Origin: an uncultured Muribaculaceae bacterium
Lineage (GTDB): Bacteria > Bacteroidota > Bacteroidia > Bacteroidales > Muribaculaceae
Direction: 5' to 3'
NCBI GenBank assembly: GCA_947629175.1
Contig: CANRCT010000035.1
Coordinates: 1 to 33,071, forward strand
DNA length: 33,071 nt
Both the position numbers and the translations under genes were made by a program. The notes under the pieces were generated by a model. It ran no database searches. It was not told the DNA's origin and saw only the letters and a program-made list of their open reading frames with translations. Below are positions 13,519 through 22,884 of the stretch, piece by piece. The stretch's first letter is position 1. Each line of letters opens with the position of its first letter.

Positions 13519-15501
13519 TCAGAAGGAGAAGTTGGTGGAGGTGACGCGGAATTCGGTGCGGCGGTTGATCTGGTCGGCGGCGTCGCGGTCTTCGTCGGAG
13601 AGGGTGGCTATGAACGCTTCGTCGAGCAGGGTGCCCTCGGGAAATTGCGGGTAGAGGCGGTTGACGCGCTTTGTGACTTTCTTCGGCTGCGATTTGCCGT
13701 AGCCGCGCCATGTCAGCCTTTCCGGGTCGATGCCTGCCGCTATGAGATAGTCCACTACAGAGCGTGCGCGCCGTTCCGACAGGCGGTCGTTGTAGGCGTC
13801 GGATCCGACGCGGTCGGTGTGCGATCCCATTTCTACGTTGATTCCCGGATTCTCATTCAGTGTTCTGACGAGTGCGTCGAGAGCTTCGGCCGATTCGGGC
13901 CGGAGGGTGGCCTTGTCGAAGTCGTAAAAGATGTTTTCCACTACGTTGGGCTGTGTGAGCGAGGCGAGTATGAAGTCCACGGCATAGTCGGCGTCGGCAG
14001 CCGCGGTGTCCGATTCAAATTCCTGCCGGGCGTTCATATAGCCTTTGGCACCGGCAAGCATCGCGTAGCGCACTCCACGGTCGAGCGGGAAACTGAACGA
14101 GCCGTCGTCGCGGGTGACTGCGCGGCGGTTGGTGCCGTCATTGCCTACGATTTTCACCATCGCGCCGGCGATCGGTTCCTCCTCCATGTCGGTTACATAG
14201 CCCGAAATGCTGATCTTCAGATCGGGGAGCTCGAAAGAGTAGATGTGGTCATAGCCTCGGGCATCGCCGCGCGACGTGCTGAAAAAGCCTGCCTCGCGGC
14301 CCGGCTCGAATGTCATTCCGAAATCGTCGGCCTCGGAGTTGAGCGGTACACCCATGTTGCGTACGGTCCATGCTCCCGACGGCTGCAGACGGGCCATGAA
14401 TATGTCGAGACCGCCCATGCCGGGGTGTCCGTCGGAGGAGAAATACATCAGGCTGTCGGTACGCATCACGGGAAACATCTCGCGGCCGACGGTGTTGATC
14501 GCCATGCCGAGGTTTTCGGGCACGGCGCCCGACGTGTTCAGTTCGATCCGCCATATATCGGTCTGGCCGATGCTTCCGGGGCGGTCCGATACGAAATAGA
14601 GATAGCGCCCCGACGGATCGACCGCCGGATGTCCGTAGCTGCTGACGGTGTCGGATATCAGGTCTATGGGCCTCGCCTCGCCCCATGATGCCTCCGAACG
14701 CGCGGATGTGCATATCTCGGTAGGCGCGTCGGCCTGCGGATTCTTCCGGGCGCGTGTCAGATACATCGTCCGGCCGTCGGGCGAGAAGGCTGTCACCCCC
14801 TCGTCGGCCTCGGTGTTGAGTTCCCCTTCGGCCGGCATCGGACGCTGCCAGCGGCCCTGCTCGTCCTTGGTGGCCACCCATATGTCGGCGCGTTTCGTCC
14901 CGGTCACCTCCGAGCGGGCGGTGCCGGTGACTTTCTCGTTGGTGGTGGTGAAATAGAGCCGTCCCTCCGGATCGAGCACCGGAGAGAAGTCGGCGCGGCG
15001 CGAATTGAAGAGTTTCTGCGGCCTGACGACGTAGCGCGTAGGCAACGATTTCATCCTCGCGGCCTGCCTGGCTCCGCTGATGCCGGCCAAAGCCTCTGGA
15101 TCGCGCGGATTCGACGCGAGATAGCGGCTGTAGGCGTCGACGGCGTCGGCATATTTTCCCGAAGCATGAAGCATCGCCGCCATCCGCAGCAGGGCTATCG
15201 AGTCGGGATAGCCGTAGCGAAGCGCGTTGCGGTAGGCTGTCGCAGCGCGTCCGCTCCTGCCGAGATGTCGGTCGGCCTCAGCCATCTTGAACGCCACCTC
15301 GCCGCGGAGCTCACGGTCTGACTGCCTCTTGAGCTTGTTGTAGATCTTGCGGTAAGATGCGGAGGCGTCGAAATACTCGCCCCGTTCCATCTGCGCGTCG
15401 GCGGTGGCGAGCTTCGGCCCGCGGCATCCGGCCGCCAGAAGCGACATTATGGCGATTATGGCAAAAGTGAGTATGTGGCTGACAGAGGTTCGTTTCATCA
15501 T
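13519..15501 (-). CDS. TPR-PD40-OmpA envelope lipoprotein (PorE-like)
   Basis: About 660 residues. The order is lipobox signal peptide (LLAAGC), TPR region (about 25-130), PD40/beta-propeller repeats (VLDPEGRLYFTT, AFSPDGRTMYLT, AVDPSGRYLYFVSD), a carboxypeptidase-regulatory-like beta domain (ISGYVTDMEEEPIAGAMVKI) and a C-terminal OmpA peptidoglycan-binding domain (IFYDFDKATLRPES, GSHTDRVGSDAYNDRLSERRA). This is the domain order of PorE of the type IX secretion system, which anchors that machine to peptidoglycan. I see no other Por genes here, so the call is architecture only; relatives outside type IX secretion exist. Starts at 15501 and 15498 are adjacent Met codons. It is transcribed away from the DUF2723 gene. 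Confidence 0.88.
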   Translation of the reverse strand: MMKRTSVSHILTFAIIAIMSLLAAGCRGPKLATADAQMERGEYFDASASYRKIYNKLKRQSDRELRGEVAFKMAEADRHLGRSGRAATAYRNALRYGYPDSIALLRMAAMLHASGKYADAVDAYSRYLASNPRDPEALAGISGARQAARMKSLPTRYVVRPQKLFNSRRADFSPVLDPEGRLYFTTTNEKVTGTARSEVTGTKRADIWVATKDEQGRWQRPMPAEGELNTEADEGVTAFSPDGRTMYLTRARKNPQADAPTEICTSARSEASWGEARPIDLISDTVSSYGHPAVDPSGRYLYFVSDRPGSIGQTDIWRIELNTSGAVPENLGMAINTVGREMFPVMRTDSLMYFSSDGHPGMGGLDIFMARLQPSGAWTVRNMGVPLNSEADDFGMTFEPGREAGFFSTSRGDARGYDHIYSFELPDLKISISGYVTDMEEEPIAGAMVKIVGNDGTNRRAVTRDDGSFSFPLDRGVRYAMLAGAKGYMNARQEFESDTAAADADYAVDFILASLTQPNVVENIFYDFDKATLRPESAEALDALVRTLNENPGINVEMGSHTDRVGSDAYNDRLSERRARSVVDYLIAAGIDPERLTWRGYGKSQPKKVTKRVNRLYPQFPEGTLLDEAFIATLSDEDRDAADQINRRTEFRVTSTNFSF

Positions 15502-15631
15502 TAATTCAACGTCAGTCGCCGCCAAACATTGTGCAGCGCGCGTAAAAATGCCCTATTGGTAGAGTAAATGAAGCCCGAGGAATCTCCGTTGCCTGAAAAA
15601 ATGTGAATTTTGGCTGCGTCGGGGCGGTGTA

Positions 15632-15665
15632 ATTGCACGTATGTCGGGCGAAATGGCTAACTTTG
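15632..15665 (+). promoter_or_regulatory. Promoter of the DUF2723-deacetylase-queG operon
   Basis: TAACTTTG at 15658-15665 followed by C fits the -7 element. ATTG at 15632-15635 lies 22 nt upstream. The start codon is at 15744, leaving a GC-rich leader of about 70 nt. Confidence 0.65.
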
Positions 15666-15743
15666 CACGCTGCCCGCGGTGCGTGCTTCCGGTCGCCGAC
15701 CGGCGCCCGACCCGCCGGGCCGACGTTATCACCTGTAAACGCA

Positions 15744-18700
15744 ATGAAACGCTACAACCTTATCAACAACTCGCTCGGATGGCTGTGCTTCGTCGTGGCC
15801 GCCCTGACCTACATCCTGACGCTTGAGCCTACGGCCAGCTTCTGGGATTGTCCGGAGTTCATACTGCAGGCATTCAAACTCGAAGTCGGACACCCGCCGG
15901 GCAACCCGATATTCATGCTCGCCGGACGATTCTTCGTCAACTTCGCAGGAGGCGACATCTCCAAGGTAGCCTACTGCGTCAACTTCATGTCGGCTCTTCT
16001 GTCGGCCGGCACGATACTGCTGCTGTTCTGGACGGTCACCCATCTGGTGAAGCGTCTCGTGGTGAAGGATGACGCCACTGAGGTCAGCCCGCTCAAGATG
16101 ATCGTCATATTCGGATCGGGTCTTTGTGCAGCGCTGGTCTACACCTGGAGCGATACGTTCTGGTTCTCGGCCGTCGAGGGCGAGGTATATGCCTTCTCGT
16201 CGTTCTGCACCGCGCTGGTGTTCTGGCTTATCCTGAAGTGGGAGAACCGCGCCGACCAGCCGCATTCCGACCGCTATCTCGTGCTGATAGCCTATGTGAT
16301 AGGCATATCGATCGCCGTGCATCTGCTCAATCTGCTCTGTATCCCGGCAATTGTGCTCGTGGTCTACTACCGCAAGTGGAAAAACACTTCGGCCAAGGGC
16401 TCTCTGCTGGCGCTGCTCGTATCATGTGCCATAGTGGCCCTGATACTCTACGGCCTCGTACCGGGATTCATCGAGATCGCCCAGTATTTCGAGCTGTTCT
16501 GCGTCAACGTGCTCGGCTGGAGCTTCAATATGGGCACGCTTGCCTATACTGTCATATTCATCGGCGTGTTCTGCTGGGCTATCCGCGAGCTTTACTCGCA
16601 GCGCTCGGCCGCTCGCATACGCATATCTTTCCTTCTCGCCATCACCCTCTCCGGAATGCTCTTCATCGGCGACAGCCTCTGGCTCGCCGTGCTGCTGACC
16701 GCAGGTCTTGCCGCATGGCTCTTCATGTGCAGGAAGCTTCCGGTGAGAATACTTAATCTCGTGGCTATATCCACTCTGGTGATTTTCGTCGGCTACAGCT
16801 CCTATGCGCTTCTGCTCATACGCTCCTCGGCCCATACGCCGATGAACCAGAACGCACCCGACAACCTTTTCTCCCTCGCATCTTACCTCAACCGCGAGCA
16901 GTACGGCGACCGTCCCCTCTTCTACGGCGCCACGCTCAACTCCTCGCCTGTCTATGAGGTTTCGGGCCATCAGACCAATCCCGTGACCAAGGAGGGGCCC
17001 GCTCTTTATGCCAAAAAGGTGAAGGAGAACCCCGACGAGCCCGACGCCTACATCATGACCGGGCACAAGAAGAGCTACGAGATGACTCCGGAGCTCAACA
17101 TGCTTTTCCCGCGCATCTACAGCTCCGATCCCTCCCACAAGCAGGCCTATGCCGACTGGATAGGATTCCGCGGCAAGCCGGTCAATGCGACGGTCTACGT
17201 CGACAAGGAGGGCAATCCCATACAGCAGACCATGCAGCTGAAGCCGACGATGGCTGAGAATCTCGACTTCTTCCTCGTATATCAGCTCAACCATATGTAT
17301 TGGCGCTATTTCATGTGGAATTTTGCCGGACGTCAGAACGATCTCCAGGGCAACGGCGAGGTAAACCGCGGCAACTGGATTTCTGGCATACCGTTTATCG
17401 ACAACGGCCGCCTCGGCGACCAGAGTCGGCTCCCCGCCGCCGAGGGACGCGACAACAAGGGACACAACGTGTTCTACATGCTGCCGCTGCTGCTCGGCAT
17501 CATCGGTATCGGCTGGCAGGCGTTCGTGTCGAAGCGCGGCATCGAACAGTTCTGGGTGGTGTTCTTCCTCTTCTTCATGACCGGAATAGCCATCGTGCTC
17601 TATCTCAACCAGACGCCGGGACAGCCCCGCGAGCGCGACTACGCCTTCGCAGGCTCGTTCTATGCCTTTGCCATCTGGGTAGGCATGGGTGTGGCCGGAA
17701 TATGGCGCCTGATCATGCTGGCCCTGCGCAATAAGAAGCAGGCCAAGGCCGACGATTCCGAGCCGGGCATATATCCGGCCGAAGAGCTTCCCGGCAAGCT
17801 CCGCTCGCGCTCCCTCGCGGCGGCATCTGTGGCAGCTCTTATCGGGCTGTTGGTTCCGCTCCAGATGGTGTCGCAGACCTGGGACGACCATGATCGCTCC
17901 GGACGCTATACCACCCGCGACTTCGGCAACAACTATCTGCAGAGTCTCGACGAGAACGCCATAATATTCACCAACGGCGACAACGATACCTTCCCGCTCT
18001 GGTACGCCCAGGAGGTGGAAGGCACACGCACCGACGTGAAGGTGGTCAACCTCTCCTACCTGACCACCGACTGGTATGTCGATCAGGTGCGCCGTCCCTC
18101 CTATGAGGCTCCCGGCATCGACATGCAGGCCAAGCCGGCTGACTATGCCTACGACCGTCTGCAGTACGCCTACTTCCTCGACAATGACACCACTCCCGTC
18201 GATGCATTGGCGTCGCTCCGACAGATATATTCGCCTGAGGCACGCCAGAACTCATGGGGTCTGCCGATCGTGAAGCATCCCAACATGTACGTCCCCGTCG
18301 ACACCGCGGCTCTCGTGGCTGCCGGACGCATAACGTCGCAGGAGGCTCTGGCTGCCGACGATGTGATACCCGTCAATCTGCTCTCCGACCCGCACGCTCC
18401 CGGCGAACGCGGCATGACCCTCAGCAAGACCATCGCTCTCGACATGATCGCCACTTCGGCAGCCAACGGCTGGAACCGTCCGGTCTACTTCGCCATGACC
18501 GTTCCGGAGCGCTACTACATGAGCCTCTCGCCATATATGCGCAACAACGGTCTGGCCTATGAGGTTGGCCCGGTGCGCAATTCGTCGGACGATCCCGGAG
18601 TCAACACCGACAAGATGTACCGCAACGTCACCGAACGCTGGGCATGGGGCGGTCTCGACAAGCTGAAGGATGCCGACGACATATATCTCGACGAGACGGT

Positions 18701-19253
18701 GCGCCGCATGGTGACCACGCACCGCACGGCCATGCTCGATCTGGTGACGGCTCTAATCAACGAGGGCATACAGGCCGAGCGCACCTTTGACCGCGACTCC
18801 GCTATGCTCAACGCCCTGCAGTCGGGAGAGCTCAAGCGCATCACCACCGATTCCTACCAGCGCGCGCGCACTGTGCTCGACCTGATGCATGAGAAGTTGC
18901 CGGTAGAGGTGATGCCCTATGCCGTGCAGGTAGGCAAGCAGGCCGGTGATCTCTATCTCAATCTCGGCGAGCTGACAGGCAACAAGGCCGACACCGAGAA
19001 GGGGCTGCAGATCATCCGCGACGAGATCATGCGCTATGCCGACAATCTGGTCTACTACCAGAGCCTTTCGCCATGGCAGTATTCCACGCTGCCTTACTCC
19101 GACCGTTACGTCGACCAGCGGTATTTCCTCGAACTGATACAGAGCTATCTCTACGGAGGCGGCGATGTGGAGGCTCTCGAAAAGGAGATCACCGCCAAGG
19201 GTGTGGATCTTGAGCGCCAGTTCAGGTTCAACTCAAGCCAGAAGGAGAAGTAG
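15744..19253 (+). CDS. DUF2723 family GT-C membrane protein
   Basis: 1169 residues. About a dozen hydrophobic helices occur in the N-terminal ~400 residues (first at about 11-29), more helices lie around 590-720, and a long soluble C-terminal part is probably periplasmic. Just after helix 1 is the family signature WDCPEF (34-39), with acidic residues in the first external loop as in GT-C glycosyltransferases; DUF2723 is related to eukaryotic TMEM260 and is thought to transfer sugars from lipid donors to proteins. The conserved GQPRERDYAF and NGDNDTFPLWYAQEV motifs are present. The start at 15744 (MKRYNLINN) is chosen because the promoter lies within the longer reading frame. The stop is 5 bp before the deacetylase start. 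The role in protein or glycan modification at the envelope is inferred from the family. Confidence 0.88.
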   Translation: MKRYNLINNSLGWLCFVVAALTYILTLEPTASFWDCPEFILQAFKLEVGHPPGNPIFMLAGRFFVNFAGGDISKVAYCVNFMSALLSAGTILLLFWTVTHLVKRLVVKDDATEVSPLKMIVIFGSGLCAALVYTWSDTFWFSAVEGEVYAFSSFCTALVFWLILKWENRADQPHSDRYLVLIAYVIGISIAVHLLNLLCIPAIVLVVYYRKWKNTSAKGSLLALLVSCAIVALILYGLVPGFIEIAQYFELFCVNVLGWSFNMGTLAYTVIFIGVFCWAIRELYSQRSAARIRISFLLAITLSGMLFIGDSLWLAVLLTAGLAAWLFMCRKLPVRILNLVAISTLVIFVGYSSYALLLIRSSAHTPMNQNAPDNLFSLASYLNREQYGDRPLFYGATLNSSPVYEVSGHQTNPVTKEGPALYAKKVKENPDEPDAYIMTGHKKSYEMTPELNMLFPRIYSSDPSHKQAYADWIGFRGKPVNATVYVDKEGNPIQQTMQLKPTMAENLDFFLVYQLNHMYWRYFMWNFAGRQNDLQGNGEVNRGNWISGIPFIDNGRLGDQSRLPAAEGRDNKGHNVFYMLPLLLGIIGIGWQAFVSKRGIEQFWVVFFLFFMTGIAIVLYLNQTPGQPRERDYAFAGSFYAFAIWVGMGVAGIWRLIMLALRNKKQAKADDSEPGIYPAEELPGKLRSRSLAAASVAALIGLLVPLQMVSQTWDDHDRSGRYTTRDFGNNYLQSLDENAIIFTNGDNDTFPLWYAQEVEGTRTDVKVVNLSYLTTDWYVDQVRRPSYEAPGIDMQAKPADYAYDRLQYAYFLDNDTTPVDALASLRQIYSPEARQNSWGLPIVKHPNMYVPVDTAALVAAGRITSQEALAADDVIPVNLLSDPHAPGERGMTLSKTIALDMIATSAANGWNRPVYFAMTVPERYYMSLSPYMRNNGLAYEVGPVRNSSDDPGVNTDKMYRNVTERWAWGGLDKLKDADDIYLDETVRRMVTTHRTAMLDLVTALINEGIQAERTFDRDSAMLNALQSGELKRITTDSYQRARTVLDLMHEKLPVEVMPYAVQVGKQAGDLYLNLGELTGNKADTEKGLQIIRDEIMRYADNLVYYQSLSPWQYSTLPYSDRYVDQRYFLELIQSYLYGGGDVEALEKEITAKGVDLERQFRFNSSQKEK

Positions 19254-19258
19254 GCGGC

Positions 19259-19879
19259 ATGGGACTCATCGAACAGCCCCCTCTGCTCTACCGTCTGCTT
19301 TTCCCTGAGGCCATGTGGCGCATCAACCGCCGCGGCCGCAAGGTGGTGTATCTGACATTCGACGACGGCCCCATACCGGAGGTGACTCCATGGGTGCTCG
19401 ACCTGCTCGATGCCGAGGGAATCAAGGCCACCTTCTTCATGGTGGGCGACAACGTGAGGCGCCATCCCGAGGTGTTTGAGGAGGTGAAGCGCCGCGGCCA
19501 CAGCTACGGCAACCACACCATGCATCACCTGCAGGGCTTCAAGGTGACGTCCATGACCTACATGCGCGACATCACCGAGGCCGACCGTCTGATCGACAGC
19601 CATCTCTTCAGGCCGCCCCACGGCATTATCCGCTGGAGGCAGGCCAAGGCGATTAAGAGCCGCTACAATATAGTGATGTACGACCTCGTAAGCCGCGACT
19701 ATTCGAAGCGTCTGCGCCCTAATCAGGTGTTTGACAATGTAAGGCGCTACGCCCGTCCCGGCTCGATCATTGTATTTCACGACTCGCTCAAGGCGGAGCG
19801 CAACATGAAGGCCGCGCTTCCGCTCGCCATAAAATGGCTGAAAAACGAAGGCTATGAGTTCGGCGTCCTCCCGATGTGA
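19259..19879 (+). CDS. Polysaccharide deacetylase (NodB domain)
   Basis: A 206-residue carbohydrate esterase 4 protein. The metal and catalytic motifs are all present: TFDDGP (about 33-38), HTMHH (about 83-87), RPPHG, DLVSRDY and VFHDS. It would remove N-acetyl groups from peptidoglycan or another amino-sugar polymer. There is no clear signal peptide; an N-terminal PPLLYRLLFPEAMWR segment is only moderately hydrophobic, so location is uncertain. It sits 5 bp behind the DUF2723 gene and overlaps queG by 26 bp, so the three are one transcript. Confidence 0.92.
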   Translation: MGLIEQPPLLYRLLFPEAMWRINRRGRKVVYLTFDDGPIPEVTPWVLDLLDAEGIKATFFMVGDNVRRHPEVFEEVKRRGHSYGNHTMHHLQGFKVTSMTYMRDITEADRLIDSHLFRPPHGIIRWRQAKAIKSRYNIVMYDLVSRDYSKRLRPNQVFDNVRRYARPGSIIVFHDSLKAERNMKAALPLAIKWLKNEGYEFGVLPM

Positions 19880-20810
19880 TGCAGCCCCTCTGCCGTGTCA
19901 TGCCGATCTGGAGGCGATCATGACCGATGCCGGCGCCTACCGTTTCGGTATAGCGCGCATTGAACCGGTCGACGCGTCCACGGCACGGGTATACGACGAG
20001 TGGATAGCCGCCGGACGTCATGACACTATGGATTACCTCCAGCGCTATCGCGACGTCCGCAACGATCCATCGCTCCTGCTCGAAGGTGCTCGATCCATTA
20101 TTGTGGCAGCGTTTCCCTACTCCCGTCCGGTTCTTCCGCCTGAAGGGAAGCTACGCATCGCATCCTATGCGCTTGGCGACGATTATCACGATGTGTTGCG
20201 CCGGCGCCTCGAAGGGGCGGCCGAGAATCTCCGCGCGCATTGGGGAGGGAACACGCGGGTGTGCGTTGATACCGCTCCGCTGCGCGAGCGCTACTGGGCT
20301 GTGAAAGCCGGAGTGGGCTTTGTAGGTATCAACTGCCAGCTGATCTTACCGGGCGCAGGCTCATATTTTTTCATCGGGACGATACTGTCGACCGTCGAAA
20401 TGACACCCGACGCTCCATGCCGCCTGTCATGCGCCGGATGCCGGCGTTGCGTGGTCTACTGTCCGGGGCAGGCGCTCGACGGCAATCCGTCGCATCCCAC
20501 GCTCGACGCCCGGCGCTGTCTGTCGTGCCTGACCATAGAGCATCGCGGCCCTCTCCCCGAGGGGGTGCGTCTCGGCCGACGGGTTTATGGCTGCGACACC
20601 TGCCAGATAGCATGCCCCCACAACCGTCTGGCCGACCCGGTGGAGCCGCTTCCCGAGTTCGCGCCGCGCCCCGGGCTGCTCGCGCTGACCCGCGATGAAG
20701 TCCTGTCGATGTCGCAGGAAAGATTCTCCACGCTGTTTAAGAATTCGGCCATAAAAAGAGCCAAGCTCGCCGGACTGCAGCGCAATGCCGCTTCCGTCGA
20801 GCCTGACTGA
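19854..20810 (+). CDS. queG: Epoxyqueuosine reductase
   Basis: 318 residues. Cobalamin-dependent enzyme for the last step of queuosine synthesis in tRNA (epoxyqueuosine to queuosine), cytosolic. The features are DxxxYLQRYRDVRNDPSLLLEGARSI in the N-terminal domain, a catalytic-site aspartate D139 in VDTAPLRER, GVGFVGINCQLI, and two [4Fe-4S] clusters with C193-x2-C196-x2-C199-x3-C203 and C247-x2-C250-x3-C254. It lacks the C-terminal HEAT-like extension of longer QueG proteins. The first Met (19854) lies inside the deacetylase gene; an alternative ATG at 19920 has a GGAGG upstream but would cut into the first helix, so the earlier start is given. No other queuosine genes are nearby. Confidence 0.93.
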   Translation: MSSASSRCDAAPLPCHADLEAIMTDAGAYRFGIARIEPVDASTARVYDEWIAAGRHDTMDYLQRYRDVRNDPSLLLEGARSIIVAAFPYSRPVLPPEGKLRIASYALGDDYHDVLRRRLEGAAENLRAHWGGNTRVCVDTAPLRERYWAVKAGVGFVGINCQLILPGAGSYFFIGTILSTVEMTPDAPCRLSCAGCRRCVVYCPGQALDGNPSHPTLDARRCLSCLTIEHRGPLPEGVRLGRRVYGCDTCQIACPHNRLADPVEPLPEFAPRPGLLALTRDEVLSMSQERFSTLFKNSAIKRAKLAGLQRNAASVEPD

Positions 20811-20830
20811 AATTTCGTGATTAAGCGTTT

Positions 20831-22123
20831 TTATCTGACGATGACGAGCACCGGGTTGGGCTCCTCCTCGCTGTCGACTACCGCCTGAAGCGACTCGGGC
20901 ACCTTGGCGTCGGGGTGCTCCTCCATCCATTTGGCGATATCCTCCTGTGTGACTATGCCTACGTAGCGTCCGTCGGGAGTCGCGGCTACGGGGAAGAACG
21001 GCATGAAGCCCGTCAGGTCGTCGGCAAATCCCTCGCTCGCCTTTGTGGCGCGTGTTGTGCCCTCCTTTTTGTCATAGAGGCCTATGAACGCGTTAGCTCT
21101 CTTGTTCCATCCTTTCGACACGCCGAAGATCAGCGTCGCCGGAGTCTCTACGATCTCGCCGATCATCAGATCGTTTTCCGTGAGATCGCGCTTGCCGTTG
21201 TCGGCGGGAGTGTATCCCTGGCCGCCCATGTCGAATATCAGTGCTGCCTCGGGAGCGCGGTTCATCGCCACGCTGTAGATAGTGTCGGAAAATCTCATCA
21301 GCGTGTGTAACTCATCGCCTGAACGCCAAAGTGCAGGGGCGGGTGCTGTATACATGCCGGGCTGGCCTTCTACAAAGAAGGCGATGCCATCGGCCTGTGA
21401 GTGGGGCATATAGCCGTCGAATGTGTCGAAAGTCACGGCCCCGCTGAAACTTAAGGCACCCATCTGCTCCTCAGACTGTGTGCTTATCACCGGGATGCTG
21501 TCAAGCAGGCGTCCTGATTCGGATGTGAAGATGATAGAGAGGAAAGGATCCCCTTGGCCGGGGGTGTTCTGTAAAGCAGAAATGCCGATGGTGTCGTCTG
21601 TGATCAGCGGACGAGGCGCTGAAAAGGATTTGCTGTATTGCGGATAAGTGCCAAGGAAACGGCCGTCGGCTGAATATTTCACGCGCTTGTCGTTGGCGGC
21701 GTCGAAAGTCAGCACGTTGGTCTTGGGGTCGACAGTGAAAAACGGGAACATGTACGCTTCCCCATCCTGCCCGCAGTGACCTACCGGATTGAGGTAGCTG
21801 CCGTCGGCCAGGCTGAAAGCCATTACGCCTGCACTGGCGGACGTGGCGCCATAGACCACGATACTGCCGCTGTTGCGCACGAGGGCGAGATCGTCGGTCA
21901 CCGTCACGGCCCACTGGCTGCCGACGAGCGAGCTGTCGTTGGTGGCGAGGGGCACGTAGGTGATGGTCTTGCCCAGATCGCTCACCTTGAGCTCCGTGGG
22001 GCTTGAAATGGCCGTGACCACATCGATCACACCGGCTTGGCGGCTCTCATGGGCGCCGCATCCGGCGAGCAGTGCGCCTGCGATGGCGGCTCCTGCTGTC
22101 TTGATTGCTTTGAAATGCAACAT
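20831..22123 (-). CDS. 6-bladed beta-propeller lipoprotein
   Basis: 430 residues with a signal peptide and lipobox (GALLAGC, Cys about 22), then propeller-like repeats. Each blade has a strand ending in a short G-x-Y/F or D-G-R/S turn (SIVVYGATSASAGVMAFSLA, VDPKTNVLTFDAAND, KYSADGRFLGTYP, ATPDGRYVGIV). This matches the Bacteroidales 6-bladed propeller lipoprotein group (BF3164-like), often at the cell surface and of unknown ligand. It lies 38 bp behind the DUF4919 gene with no promoter box between them, so it may be the tail of the spoT operon. It is convergent with queG. Confidence 0.8.
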   Translation of the reverse strand: MLHFKAIKTAGAAIAGALLAGCGAHESRQAGVIDVVTAISSPTELKVSDLGKTITYVPLATNDSSLVGSQWAVTVTDDLALVRNSGSIVVYGATSASAGVMAFSLADGSYLNPVGHCGQDGEAYMFPFFTVDPKTNVLTFDAANDKRVKYSADGRFLGTYPQYSKSFSAPRPLITDDTIGISALQNTPGQGDPFLSIIFTSESGRLLDSIPVISTQSEEQMGALSFSGAVTFDTFDGYMPHSQADGIAFFVEGQPGMYTAPAPALWRSGDELHTLMRFSDTIYSVAMNRAPEAALIFDMGGQGYTPADNGKRDLTENDLMIGEIVETPATLIFGVSKGWNKRANAFIGLYDKKEGTTRATKASEGFADDLTGFMPFFPVAATPDGRYVGIVTQEDIAKWMEEHPDAKVPESLQAVVDSEEEPNPVLVIVR

Positions 22124-22161
22124 TGAATTGATGGATTATTATTGAAACGGTTTTAAGGGTG

Positions 22162-22884
22162 TCATTCTGTCACCGGATATTTCCTGTAGTACTCTTCGAG
22201 AATTGTGGCGATATTGAAATAATAAGTCGCAGTGGAGCCGTCGGGCTTTTTGGCGGAGATAAGCTCGTAATACGGCTCGAAAAAGATATGTTTCTCGGCC
22301 ACGAGTCCCATGGCGTTGAGCAGCACGTATTCGTGCTCGGGCGAGATGACCACCCAGGCGTTCTCCTCGTCCATGCCGGTGCCCGACGAAACAATGGCCA
22401 TCAGTATGAAGTCGAGTTTATACTGCCAAATTTTTGCGAGATTGCGTTTCCCCTTGGTCTTGAGCGCCGATATGAGGTTCATCATGTGGCGAAGATCGAA
22501 AGGGTTGTTTTCGAGCGCTTTCTCGGAGTATCTGATGACGGAGTCGCATTCGCCGCGGGTCCATTCGCGACGGTTTATGAGATTTTCGGCGTCAGGTTCG
22601 AAGGCTTTCGGACGATATGGATTGTAGTCCTCCTGAAACATGTAGCCGAAGTAGAGGTGACGGAATTTGTCGAGCTTCATCAGGGTGTCGTTGCGCTGAT
22701 ACTCCTCCATGAGCCTCGGATAATAGTAAGGTGAATGGCGGTCGTAGGTGGCCGCCTGTATGGCTTCGAGATCGGGCGCCTCGGTCTTGAACTTCAGGTC
22801 GTCGGCGCCGGGACGCGAGGCTCCGGTGACGATGGCCGTCAGCAGGGCCGCTGCGGCGATTATGCAGTTGCGTAGATGTTTCAT
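22162..22884 (-). CDS. DUF4919 family exported protein
   Basis: 240 residues with an N-terminal signal-like helix (CIIAAAALLTAIVTG). The family pattern is clear: DLEAIQAATYDRHSPYYYPRLMEEY, then LDKFRHLYFGYMFQEDYNPY and an alpha-helical middle with NPFDLRHMM. The fold is probably helical-repeat; the function is not known. Its start overlaps the pgpH stop by ATGA (22881-22884), so it is translationally coupled to a c-di-AMP phosphodiesterase-type protein. Confidence 0.85.
   Translation of the reverse strand: MKHLRNCIIAAAALLTAIVTGASRPGADDLKFKTEAPDLEAIQAATYDRHSPYYYPRLMEEYQRNDTLMKLDKFRHLYFGYMFQEDYNPYRPKAFEPDAENLINRREWTRGECDSVIRYSEKALENNPFDLRHMMNLISALKTKGKRNLAKIWQYKLDFILMAIVSSGTGMDEENAWVVISPEHEYVLLNAMGLVAEKHIFFEPYYELISAKKPDGSTATYYFNIATILEEYYRKYPVTE

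Noticed and set aside
16422-17891. 489-codon open frame antisense to the DUF2723 gene.
   Set aside because: Same codon-bias artefact; no motifs.
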